From positions 124,001 to 188,000 of the forward strand of contig JAGTXK010000030.1 of the NCBI GenBank assembly GCA_019096195.1: DNA of 64,000 nt, in the 5' to 3' direction. The notes beneath the pieces are model-generated. The model saw nothing but the letters and a program-made list of their open reading frames with translations, did no database searches and had not been told where the DNA came from. The DNA is from Boletus sp. NGJ (lineage: Eukaryota; Basidiomycota; Agaricomycetes; Boletales; Boletaceae). Both the position numbers and the translations under genes were made by a program. Positions 1-10,483 of this stretch are shown piece by piece; positions within the stretch are counted from its first letter, which is position 1, and the number at the start of each line of letters is the position of its first letter.

Positions 1-130
1 GTTGGCATAGTATGGATAACAACTCCCCACCTCATCTGTTGAGCCAGGACATGTGTAGCCTGCAAGTATTGTCCGAGCCTTGTGGTTTTGTTTCGAAAGG
101 TTTATAACAGTCACAGTAGAGTGGCTGGGA

Positions 131-560
131 TAGAGCAGCTGGGGTGCTGGAGCCTGAAAGAAGAAAGAAATGTTGTGGTTTAAAGTGGGTGAGGTGCCAT
201 GCTGGTAAACTGACAGACGAAAGCTAAGAGCGCATTTGCTATTAGCTTGTGAGATCATCGCAATAGAGCAGGGGGTGCTGAAGCCTGAAAGAAAAAAAAA
301 TGTGGTTATTTAAAGTGGGTGGGGTGCCTTGCTGGCAAACGAAGGCTAAGAGCGTGCTCACTAGCTTGCAGGATCGTCGCAGTAGAGCAGGGAGTGCTAG
401 AGCCTAAAAGAAAGGAAAAATGTTGTGATTTAAAGTGGATGGGATACTTTGCTAGCAAACGATGGGGAACATTAAGAGCAAGTGTTTGCTTGCTCGCTCA
501 TGGGATCATTGTGGTAGAGCAGGTGGAGTGCTGGACCCTGAAAAAAGAGGGAAAAAAAAA
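131..560. repeat. Degenerate minisatellite, about 3.4 units of ~120-133 bp
   Basis: The motif TAGAGCAG recurs at about 131, 264, 383 and 515. Each time it is followed by a shared block (GTGCTG, AGCCTGAAAG, an A-rich run, TTTAAAGTGG, then GCTAAGAGC). The units differ by substitutions and small indels, so the array is old. It lies at the left edge of the CpG-poor mobile-element region and may belong to the end of that element. I see no coding sense in it. Confidence 0.75.
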
Positions 561-1689
561 GTAAGTAGGTGGTTTTGATGCATTTTGTGTAGAGAAACAT
601 GGAGAGAAGAGAGAATGACTTCTGGTGCGGGGATGCACAAGGGCACCATGGGCATGAATATAGCAGATCTAGTGACATCTGGGCAAATGATGTCAGATGT
701 AGTAGTAGGAAGTGCCGCAGTGAGTCCAACTTGCAAGAATGAGCACCCTGAATGCCACCTCAAACTTTGAACTTTGCATTTACAAGTCTGACAGTGGCCC
801 AGAGGAGTTTTTTCATTGTCGCATTGGTGAGCAAAGTTGGCCCATGAGAGGCTTGAAGGACGATGATGATGAATGAAAGTGATGTCCATGTGCAGACTGC
901 CAAATTTACACAAATTTACAGCAAACTTTGCACTCCCTTTCTATTAGCTCACTTTACATGAAACTTTACCTGCCAAAATTTCACTTTACACCAACTTTAC
1001 AACTCATTTGACCTTTCCACAAACACAACATCAAGTTTTCCCTCTTTGTTTTTTTTTCCCCCTGTACACAAGTATGTTGTTTAAACCACAGATGTACTGT
1101 ACTTTTTTTTTCTACTTGTTTGAAGTGTTCTCATTTCTTCACTGCCCACTGAACGACACTGCTGCGACAGCATCCAACACAATGACTTCCCAATTGGGAT
1201 ACATCATGTAAGCCCATCCAGTGCTGTGCCCATGTGCCTCCTACTCATAGGCCATCATTGGTGATCTGTCCTTTAACGTCAACAACATGCTCATTGTCCA
1301 CACAGTCAGGTGGTATAGTGGCCATCTGACAGTCCTTTGACCCATGGCACTGCAAGAAATGAAGGCAAAGAAGAAATCTCACAAATCTGTGGTAGTAGAG
1401 CTGATGCAGTCACAGTGTTGATTCACTCCAAGTTGTATTGTGGCCCTCTCACCATATCTCCATGGTGGTACACAGATTTTCATCATGACTTTTCTAGGGA
1501 AGAAAACAACTGACTATGACCATGTGGCTGTGTGGCTGGTCATCCAGTACATCACACCATTCTGATCACCCCCTTTTCTGCCACTGACCTCCATCAAGCT
1601 CAGTTGCCATTGGTGTGAGTGGACTGTGGCCTGTGAGCCTGAGCATTTTAATTTTCTATTTATTTTTATACTGATTGGTCAACAGATTT
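561..1689. other. Unassigned CpG-poor stretch left of the nuclease pseudogene
   Basis: No gene can be supported here. The segment 900-1010 repeats ACTTTAC-like words (AAACTTTAC, CAACTTTAC). Short T-runs lie near 1045 and 1103. Base composition matches the decayed genes to the right, so this is probably the 5' flank or an eroded first part of the same mobile element. Confidence 0.5.
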
Positions 1690-4072
1690 TGTCTTGTGTG
1701 GTGGAGAAACGCTCACTCCTGAAGGTTTTTGACCACATGCTGGGTCAGCACCTGGAGCTAACTTAAACCTGCTAAAGGTCAGTGTGGATGCTAGGTATGA
1801 GTACATGACTGCTTGATGCCTGTTTGTTCTTATGACTACCTACATGTAGCACTTGGATGCACTCTGTGTGTCCTGTTTTTTGGTACCACCATGCTAGTGC
1901 TGGACAGAATCCAGAGCTTTGTATGCTTTTTTACCAACTTGCAGCCATTCTGGCAATGCCAATTCATGCTATATTTGTATTCAATGGATCTGAGTGGCCA
2001 TGACAAAAGTGGGGTAAACAAGTTCAGGGCAAATCACACTGGCTCACTCCCCAGTTTCATGAATTGCTCAATGCATTTGGATTTCAATGGCATGAGGTAT
2101 GAAAGGTGATCACTCTCTCATATGAAGTTGAACTAAGACATTACAAAGGCTTCAGCCAAAGCTGAGTTAGCACAGCCTTGTTGACATAGTCATGACAACA
2201 GATGTGGATGCCATTGTTTTTGGTGCTACCTGTGTTGCATGCTGGTAGGAACTATTACCCTTACTCCCTTAGTATGGGGCTCACAATTGTCATTTTTTAA
2301 AGCCCTGAAAGCCCAGGCCACTTTGACAATATTAAGATCTATACCGATCAACTGCTCTCTATCTGTCTAGGACTAACATGTGCTGAGTGTGTCTTGGTTG
2401 CACTTCTCATCAGTGGCAACTGCAATGTAAGTCCCTGTTCACAAGTTTACTGGCAGTATCCATGGTTGATGAGACAACAATATATAGGGTGGTCTTCCAG
2501 GCTGTGGGATCAATATTGCTTAAGCTCTGACTCATTATGGGCTTGGAACAGCCTTGTTGGACACCTTTGCCACTACGGTGATGCCAGCGCTGACTGTTAT
2601 ATCCCGTATAATTCAACAAGTCCAACTCTGGCACTCTGTCCATAACTCTGGCGCGTTCTCCCTCAGAGTACGTCCTCATACCCTCAGACTTGTAACACCC
2701 TCACTATAGTATTCATACTTTTCCTTTCGTACATAACCTATGCTTCTTCATCCGTCCTAGTCCTGCCTTATAGTTGTCTCCAACCCAGTATCTGTCTCAC
2801 TTAGGAGCACTGCTCCAGCGAGGTCCCATCTCTGTCCCGTTACTCATTACACCTTACGAACTCCGTTACTAATACCTTCGTTCCGATTGTATATAAACCC
2901 TTGGTACTACTTCTGTAAAGTCAGTTCAATACTCAACTCTGAACACTCCTCCTGTCTCCCATCCGAGTCTTGACAACTCACTCCGACCCTCTGCTTGACT
3001 TGACATTCGACTACATCAAGTCCAAATCTCTGATCCTCCTACGTCTTTGAAATCTGGGACATCAGACTCGAGCAAGGGCACACCACATAAGGTGAAGCCA
3101 AGTCCCGACACCCTCAAGTAACTCCAGTCCTTCGGAGTTTCATCAGAGTTGTCCGTTCTTAACACTGACACAGTTTCTCACACAATGGTGTAATGATCTT
3201 TGACAGATCCTCTGCTCAGATCCTGATGGTTTTTTGGACCAATGGTATCCAAAGCTCGCCAGTGGGATCCCAGACACATTTCCTAGCTACAACGATTTGG
3301 AATATTATTTCTCTCCACTGACAAAATTTTCAGTTGCAAATGGTGGTGGTAACCCATTCACAGTCTACGAGGTTGAGTTGAGCCAGCCATGTCTTGCCAC
3401 TCTGGCCACCTTCTGTAACCACCACTTTAGACTTGAGGGTGAAGCTCTCATCACCAAGATGTGCAGCACAGTTTGGGAAGGTGCTGCATTACGACAGATG
3501 TGCAAAGTAGTAGATCTCTTCTTGCTGCAGCTTCTTTATGTTTTTTTTTTTTTTTCACTGACCAGCACATATACCAAACAGCTTCCAATGCAGCTTCACG
3601 ACCCAGTGGTCTATCAGCAGCCCATGATCAAACCTATCAGTGACAGATGGATGATCAATTCACTTAGACGTGAGCTTATTGTTATCAAGCTACAGTATGA
3701 AGCACAGCAATTTGCAGATGTTGTCTGATCCACCTTGTCGGTATTGGGCAGGCAGAAAAACCAAGACTCAATGTATTTCATGGTCCCTGCCTATGTGCTC
3801 AAGTACTATGCCAGTGCCAAGGTCAGAGTGAGTTGGTTCATTTTCTAATCCAATGTCATTGACATGGTTGCATCCAGATGCAAGCATATGGTCATAAAGC
3901 ACCAACACAGGCAAAAATCAGTGCCACAGCTGCACATGACCAGCCACCTGTTGCAAGTCAATCTGTACTAGTGGATTCTTCTGCTATGTTTGATCTGACT
4001 GGAGACTTGGATGACTTGGAGGAGTCAGTACATGCAGTGGAGACAGATTCTGACATTGAGATTGTTGAATGA
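1690..4072 (+). pseudogene. Decayed XPG/GEN1-type (PIN-domain) nuclease gene
   Basis: Pieces of an XPG-family flap or Holliday-junction nuclease follow each other in order on the plus strand. Around 1690-1780 there is an N-terminal block ending in LLKVSVDA. A ~60 bp GT..AG intron follows, then GQNPELCMLFYQLA and PIHAIFVFNG near 1900-1985, GKSHWLTPQF near 2025, AKAELA near 2155 and DVDAIVFGA near 2205. KIYTDQLL lies near 2335, HYGLGTALL near 2540, and the chain goes on after the solo LTR with LASGIPDTFPSYNDL near 3250 and STVWEGA near 3465. The end has acidic C-terminal residues and DIEIVE before a stop at 4072. The active-site Asp of the FVFDG motif reads Asn, and Arg codons have become Trp or stop (CGG to TGG, CGA to TGA). 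It is a clear paralogue of the intact gene at 43586-47950. Confidence 0.85.
2595..3164 (+). mobile_element. Solo LTR of an LTR retrotransposon
   Basis: The 570 bp insert starts TGTTA and ends TAACA, and is flanked by the 5 bp duplication CTGAC (2590-2594 and 3165-3169). The nuclease pseudogene frame continues directly on the other side. A TATA box (TATATAAA, 2890-2897) gives plus orientation. The segment keeps more CpG than its host gene, so it is younger. Only the LTR remains. The 5 bp duplication fits Ty3/gypsy or Ty1/copia; the family is not decided. Confidence 0.85.
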
Positions 4073-4288
4073 TAGCATGCCAGGAGTGTAGAATTCAAAG
4101 CTTGCAATTTTTCAATACATGTATCTGGTGTAAACTGAATGACAGCAATGGTCGAGATCTGGGAACAATAGGTTTGTAGATAGCACTGACAAATAAATTG
4201 GCCACCAGATGGACAAGTAGTCAGTTTCTTGGCACAAACCACCACAATCCCCTTGACTTCCATCAATGGGCATGTGCCCTTTCTAACC

Positions 4289-4600
4289 ATGGGACAAGCA
4301 AGAGAGTCTGTGAAAACCCCACAGCCACCCGAGTCTCCTAAGAAGAGGCCTCACAAGACACAGTCCTCTGCTACATCCACCTCCGATGCCTCACTTAAAA
4401 GTATTAGTCAACTCAAGGAATCTGGAAAGGAAGCTCACCTTTGAGCAAAGAAGATGAGAAGGTGCTATGCTGGCCATGTAAAATGGGGTCAGCAATGGCT
4501 TGCAGAACACTTCTGCACTCAGCCTGAGGCAGAGATAGACCTGGACAAACCATCAGCCCCTGATGACCTGGGTGTCAAGGAAAAGGGAGACAATCCATAT
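4289..4600 (+). pseudogene. N-terminal part of the tyrosine recombinase
   Basis: From ATG 4289 the frame reads a Pro/Ser/Lys-rich tail, then a helical block KKMRRCYAGH and WGQQWLAEHF, then an acidic linker up to the LTR insertion at 4601. This matches, as I recall it, the start of a large basidiomycete family of DNA breaking-rejoining enzymes. One TGA in the frame replaces an expected Arg codon (CGA to TGA). After one copy of the 5 bp duplication the reading frame goes on at about 10489. Confidence 0.75.
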
Positions 4601-4950
4601 TGAAAGGGAAAGAGCCTTAATATCTTAAGGGGCACTAAGTGCGCTATCTGAGAGAGAGAAAAGGAATTCCAAAGCTACCAAATACAGATGTTACTTCGCT
4701 ACTTATATACTGTTTACGGTCCTTAGTTTAGGGCCAGTATGGAAGCTACTAGAATGTTCCACATGACATACAGTGACGTGGTGGGGTCTGGACTGTTCTA
4801 TGGGTATAGGGTTGTGACGTAGTCTGACTAATGTATGACGTGTGTTCTAGACTCGAGGTCTAGGCATAAGGTAACTACGTAAGCGTTTGTGGGATCGCTA
4901 GGTCCTAGCTAACTACAATAAACTTAGGTAAAAATGTCATGGTCATTTCA
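4601..4950 (-). repeat. LTR, 3' copy in element sense
   Basis: This 350 bp copy pairs with 10134-10483. The same TG..CA ends are present. It is adjoined on the inner side by a purine-rich tract in element sense. Confidence 0.95.
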
Positions 4951-4963
4951 TTACCCTCTTTTT
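4951..4963 (-). other. Polypurine tract of the retrotransposon
   Basis: Directly inside the 3' LTR the element strand reads AAAAAGAGGGTAA. This is the expected plus-strand primer position of an LTR element. Confidence 0.7.
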
Positions 4964-5179
4964 AGCCGTCAAACTCCCGGTTGACGATGATACCGGTGAG
5001 CTTGATGTCGCTGTGGGGTTCAGGGATCTCAAAGAGATGGTCAGGGAGGTGGTTGAGGGAGGCTGCATACGAGCGGAAGGAGGGGTCATCGAATAGGGGG
5101 GTGCCAGGGAATGTGCACATCAAGCAATTGCATTCGCCATCTGCGAGGGTGCGGATGGCGGTGGGGTTGTCTTGGTGGA

Positions 5180-5330
5180 ACTTCTTGATTGCCTGTGGGG
5201 CATTTGAGACGTTCCTTTTGGGTTCCCAAGTGCGCTCTTCGTGAGGATACCCTTTCTACTGTACTAGGTACTTCATCTTGCCACGTCGCTTATGTGAGTC
5301 GGTGACATGTTTGACTTCATACTCCTCTTG
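5180..5330 (-). other. Chromodomain region of the retrotransposon
   Basis: The minus strand encodes EYEVKHV, then RRGKMKYLV and GYPHEERTWEP. This is the classic chromodomain signature (Tyr, Trp and the WEP box) found at the end of chromovirus integrases. Fossil copy. Confidence 0.8.
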
Positions 5331-5541
5331 TTGTTGGACGATAACCAGGGGTGGTGGTTTCGGTTTCATCTGAGAGGAAGACGTGCTGGGGCAGTAATGG
5401 AGGGGGCGAAAAAAGAGTGTCGGGGAGTAGCATTTGTGCAGTGTTGTTGGATATCACCCCCTTTTCGAAGTCTGGCCTCCTGGACAGAGGGTCTGTGGGG
5501 TTCATTTTGCCTGGTCGGTGGCTGATTACTACGTGGTATTC

Positions 5542-5979
5542 TTATAGCACTTGTTGCCACCTGGCCTGGCACTGCATGAGATCCTGGGGTTTACAGAAGA
5601 ACTCGAGGTTCTTATGATCCGTCCAGATCTTGATTGGGTGGGCAGTCTCGAGGAGGTATTGCCACCACTTGTTAAGGGCAAACATGATGGTGAGCATCTC
5701 CAAGTCGGCTGCATGGTAGTTTCTCTCGGCGTCATTGAGGGAGCAAAAGATGAAAGCGATGGGGTGCCATATACCGTCGTGTCGCTGGGAGAGGATGGTG
5801 CCAATGCCGATACCGGAACCATCAGTTTTGATGCGGTAGGGGTCATCATCGGTTGGCATAGTGAGTGCCGGGGCAGAGGAGATGGTATCTTTGAGGGTTT
5901 GGAAAGCCTCCTGGCAGGCTGTCATCCACTTGAAGTCTTTCTTCACCGACGTGAGTGCGTTTAGGGGGCACGCGATCAT
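5542..5979 (-). other. RNase H region of the retrotransposon
   Basis: The frame shows TDGSGIGIGTIL, IAFIFCSLNDAERNY and IWTDHKNLEF, the RNase H signatures of Ty3/gypsy pol. Fossil copy. Confidence 0.9.
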
Positions 5980-5997
5980 GGCGAAATTCTTTATGAA

Positions 5998-7011
5998 TCA
6001 TCGGTAGAAGTTGAGGAATCCGAGGAAACCTCTCAACATCTTCTTCAAGGTGGGGACCGGCCAGCTTTTGATGGCTTCCACCTTCTTTCCGTCCATCTTT
6101 ACCTTGTCTTGTGCAACAATGAGCCCGAGGAATTCAGTTTCTTGGACTTTGAAGTCGCACTTGTTGTGACGCAGGTAGAGGTGGGCGTCCCTCAAGATTT
6201 GTAGCACCTCTCATACTACCTTTCGGTGTTCTTCGAGTGTCTTCATGAATATCATGATATCGTCTATGTAGATGACCACTACGCCTCGGTCCACCAAATT
6301 CTTAAACAGCGCGTTCATCATAGTTTGAAACGTTGCTGGGGAGTTGGTGAGTCTGAAGAACATCACGAGCGGCTTGAATAGACCACGATTTGTTCAGAAG
6401 GCTGCCTTCCATTCGTCTCCTTCGACCATTCATACGTTGTTGTATCCCCATCTCACGTCGAACTTGGTATAGTACTTGGCCGACTTGAGCTTGTCGACAA
6501 GTTTATTGATGAGTGGGAGGGGGTATCGGTTTCTTTTTGTTACCACATTCAGCTTGTGGTAATCCTGTATGGGGTGGAGGTGTCTGCCCTTCTTCTTGAT
6601 GAAGAAGAACACTGATGCGAAGGGGGATTTGGAAGGTCGTATCCTCCCAGATTTGAGGTTTTCCTCGAGAAAGGCATCAAGTTCTTTCTGCTCGCCGGGA
6701 TTTAGCAGGTAAACCTTGCAGTCTACCTCATGGTTTCCCAGGAGGAGTTTGATGGCATGGTCCCAAGGGTGTCTCTGGGGTAGTGCATCGAAACTCTCTT
6801 TGTTGAAGACGTCTTTGAATTCATGGACGTACTTTGGGGCGGCTTCCTCGAAGGTTTTCTTTTTCTTTTGGACGTAGTCCTTGATTGCTACCTCTGTGGT
6901 GACGTTTTGGTTGCTCAGGTATTCTACTACATCGAGTTCGAACAAGTGATTGCCTTGTGAGAGCATGTAGTCTACGTCCATTTCGTCTTCCTCCTTGTCT
7001 ACGTTGTTCAT
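5998..7011 (-). other. Reverse transcriptase region of the retrotransposon
   Basis: The signatures seen are IQDYHKLNVVTKRNRYPLPL and YYTKFDVRWGYNNV near the N-terminal side, and FLGLIVAQDKVKMD towards the thumb. These are typical of Ty3/gypsy reverse transcriptase. Fossil copy. Confidence 0.9.
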
Positions 7012-7149
7012 GACGTGGTCTCCTTTGCAGTGGAAGGAGATTCTACCCGGTTTTCAGTTGATGGCTGGGTTATGCATCTTTAGCCAATCATGTCCAAGGA
7101 ATATTGTGTTGGGCCCGAGGTTTGTTACTGCAAGGGCCAATTGTTCCCT

Positions 7150-7714
7150 ATGATTCTGGACTTGAAGTTTGAGTATCATGAACTTTTCTACTTTGCCTCC
7201 GGCATTTGGCATTGTACATGGTGAGGGGACGGGGAAGGAAGTGAGTGGGTACCCCCTTTTTAGCCACGAAGTCCTCATGTATGGAGGATCCCATGCAACC
7301 CAAGTCAATCAGCACCTTGACGTTGGTGGTCTGACAATTCATGAGGGTCACTTTGACGGGGATTTCCAGTGAATTTCGTTTGGCTGATCGGGGGGATGCC
7401 TTCTGGAACTTGGGTGCATGTTGTAGGTCGTGGAGAACCCAGTACGCGTCCTCATTGGAAAGCCATCGGAGATCCTGCACGAGGTCCCGAAATACTTCGA
7501 TCATCCTGGTGTTGTGGACGAAGGACTTGAGGTGGTGGATGCTTCGTTCTACATCCATGTTTTCCACCTGAGCCTTCATCCAGCGTATGGACCAAGGGTC
7601 CAACGTGTTTAACCAGGAGCGAGAGGACGTCTCTTCCTTTCGTGTTTCCTTGGGGTGTTTGCAGGGTATCATGTCCACATCGTTTGGTCCATTGTCTAGT
7701 TTCACCGACAGCAC
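7150..7714 (-). other. Aspartic protease region of the retrotransposon
   Basis: The stretch VLIDLGCMGSSIHEDFV corresponds to the protease active-site loop of gypsy elements. It is followed by LGHDWLKMHNP in the next segment (to about 7054), the usual second protease motif. Fossil copy. Confidence 0.8.
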
Positions 7715-8199
7715 GAACTTTACTCGTCAGGGTAGAATTGTCACGCTCTTTACTAGCGGTGTGCCGGGGAGGTTCACTCAATTCTCAACTTCAGTCTTGT
7801 CAAGGTCTAAAATGGCAAATTGATTCTTTGACAATGACTTAGTGGGTACAGTAGGTTGACTGATATCTACTATACGAGTTGAAAACCTGAATCACTTTTT
7901 ACATCCAAGGCGTATTCTACCGGCTCCTCCTGAGGAGCTTCTGCAGAGTTCATCATGGCCCTAATGGCCACAAACATATCCAGGAACACTTCCTGTCTAT
8001 TGACAGTTATACTCCTCGCTTGTGGGCAAGGGTGGGGAGGGTGGTCTGCACAGAGCCATGGTTTTCTGCACTTTTGGCATAGACTGGCCACACATGCCTT
8101 GTCGAGCTCCATAGGAGCGCCTTGTCCAGGGAACATCCCAGTCTGTTGGGGGTGCGGGCAGAGCAGTCGTTGGTGGGGCATAGTGGGGCGAGGTGTGAA

Positions 8200-9434
8200 T
8201 CACGGGTTGTAGGTCGGACCCGTCGTGTAGACAGAGGTGGCCTTTTTGCACTCTGTGATGGCGCCAAGCACTTCCTCTGCCCGTACGAGGGCCTGTTTCC
8301 ACTCACGAATGTCAGTTGAGTTGATGAGATTGGGCTTGTATCTCTCAATATACTCCACCAGCTCATTCTGCGCCTGGTGGCATATTTGATTGACGATCAT
8401 GTGTCCATTGATCCACACATCGAATTTGGCCTCGATCACCAATTGGTATAGCCAAGTAAAGTAGTCCTCAACAGCATCCTTCCTTTACTGGAGGGAAAAG
8501 AGTTTCTGTTCGGCTTGCCTGGCAAGGCCAGTGGGTTGGAATGTCTTCTTCAACTTGTCGGTGAAGAATTCGAAGCTCACAAGGGTGTAAGCGTTGCCCT
8601 CGGAGAGCAGGTCAGAGAAGCGGCCAGCCACGTTTTCACCACGCATGTACAAGAGTGTGATTAGGATTTTTTGGTGGTCGGTTGGCTCTGTCTTGAAGCC
8701 GCTGAGGTAGAGAGTCATCATGTGCCACCACTGCATGAATTTCTCTTTGTTGCCATCATAGTGTTCTGGCTTAGAGGCCAGACTCTTCCCAATCCGGGGG
8801 GAAGTGGGAGGGAATCCACAAGCTGGTGCCCTCGGGAGCCCAGGTGAATTCGGGTGGGAGGAGGGCGATGGCAGGGAGGGTAACGGACAGGATGAAGGAG
8901 GGGCCTGCTGAGGGACCCAGGGTGTTCTCGCGGGGGAGGGCATGTTGACCCAGATGGTGTGGCTCGGGGACCCCAGAGTGGAGGGGTCTAGAGTGGGGGG
9001 GGTCCATGCACAGAATCTTGATTGGGGGTGGTGGTCCAGCCACCTTTGGGTCTGCCGCAAACTGCTGATGCCAGAGGTTGTACCAGAGCACCAACTGGTG
9101 CAAATTGTATTGGGCGACTTCCTGTTGTAGGTGTGTCGCGATGGGGAGGCGTGGGGCCGGCTGGGCCAGTTGGAGGGTAGGTAGGCCCTGGGCTGCAGCC
9201 CTCTGGGCGAGGTCCATGAAGCTCCCTGGAGCGGGGGGAACGGCGGAGGTGGGGCGGGAGTACAGAGACTGGCTGGTGGTCGTCATCGCAGCGAAGTCCG
9301 GCGAGTTGGGCGAGACGGGTGATTGTATGTATGCACCAAGTAAGCATCGGCGAGTAGGTAGTGAGGGTGGTGTGAATGACTAGGCTGTAATCAGGGTGAG
9401 CCCAGATGTAACGACGGCAGAAGACTTGGTACAA
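8200..9434 (-). other. Gag region of the retrotransposon
   Basis: A Pro-rich N-terminal half is followed by FMQWWHMMTLYLSGF and an RQAEQKLFSL segment typical of gypsy gag. A Cys-rich segment near 8070-8120 lies where the zinc knuckle is expected. Fossil copy. Confidence 0.75.
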
Positions 9435-10120
9435 GCGAGTCTGCTCGGGAGGCAGCTTGAAAGAGAAAATGGCGGGAAAGACTGCACACCATCTAGAAGT
9501 GGGAGAGTTGGAGGTAGGAACCGGAGGATAACTTCCCTACTACAGGAAGGTGCTACACGGAGGGAAGGTGAGATAAACCCCCTTGTCGTAGCTACGTGAC
9601 GTCACGGGTGATCATGTGAACCCGAGCACACTATCGTAGTGCCAACGTATGCTTGGGTCGACAACCACCCAAGAAGCAGGGCTAGTGCTCTATGCCCGAT
9701 AGCAATGCTATCTGTATTTAGGATGCCAGATGAGTGTATAGACGAGCGCTTTGACGAGTGCTCTACTTGAGTGCATCACGAGCACTAACGGATTCCTCTT
9801 AAGCCTGAGGTCCGGCTAAGGGTGAGCGGTGGCGAAGAGCCTATGCACTCAGAGGGGGATGGGGGGAGTAGGAATGGTGACCGGTATCTCCTTGTCTTTC
9901 TCCTGCAGTAGAGGGTGACCTTGCACTAGCCACCACCTAGTAGGCTGGAATTACACTTATTGCTAATAAGGGTCCTCGGTTCCTCTGAGGATGGATGTGG
10001 GAAGAGTCTGGGTCGGAACGGGAGCGGTACTAGCAGGCAAAAAGTTTGCGCTGACTAGGCAAAGCGAGTAGGGGTAGAGGGCTAGAAGTGTCCGGAGGTG
10101 AAGAGCCCAGGGACAAGGTA
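9435..10120 (-). other. Leader between the 5' LTR and gag of the retrotransposon
   Basis: No protein part is recognised. The segment is CpG-containing, unlike the host element, and is the expected untranslated leader of the retrotransposon. Confidence 0.55.
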
Positions 10121-10133
10121 TAGCTTTGGAATT
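10121..10133 (-). other. Candidate primer-binding site, self-priming type
   Basis: These 13 bases lie directly inside the 5' LTR. They are perfectly complementary to LTR bases 10198-10210, which sit ~25-30 nt after a TATA box (10235-10242, TATATAAG on the element strand). That arrangement matches the self-primed Tf1/sushi group, where the RNA 5' end primes reverse transcription instead of a tRNA. Confidence 0.65.
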
Positions 10134-10483
10134 TGAAAGGGAAAGAGCCTTAATATCTCAAGGGGCGCTAAGTGCGCTATCCGAGAGAGAGAAAAGGAAT
10201 TCCAAAGCTACCAAATACAGATGTTACTTCACTACTTATATACTGTTTATGGTCCTTGGTTTAGGGCCGGTATGGAAGCTACTAGAATGTTCCACATGAT
10301 GTACAGTGACGTGGTGGGGTCTGGACTGTTCTATGGGTATAGGGTTGTGATGTAGTCTGACTAATGTATGACGTGTGTTCTAGACTCGAAGTCTAGGCAT
10401 AAGGTAACTATGTAAGCATTCGTGGGATCGCTAGGTCCTAGCTAACTACAATAAACTTAGGTAAAAATGTCACAGTCGTTTCA
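10134..10483 (-). repeat. LTR, 5' copy in element sense
   Basis: This 350 bp copy pairs with 4601-4950. By eye I count 17 differences, all transitions and most in CpG context, with no length change. Confidence 0.95.

Larger units (their letters stand above)
4601..10483 (-). mobile_element. Broken Ty3/gypsy chromovirus (LTR retrotransposon)
   Basis: A 5.9 kb element lies on the minus strand between two 350 bp LTRs (4601-4950 and 10134-10483). They begin TGAAA and end TTTCA and are flanked by a near-perfect 5 bp duplication (CATAT on the left, TATAT on the right). In element order the recognisable parts are a gag-like region (about 9434-8200), an aspartic protease (7714-7150), reverse transcriptase (7011-5998), RNase H (5979-5542) and a C-terminal chromodomain (about 5330-5180), which places it among chromoviruses. 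It is broken, with at least half a dozen breaks. LTR identity is about 95 percent, and all differences are transitions, so it is fairly young though not current. It sits inside the recombinase gene. Confidence 0.92.
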
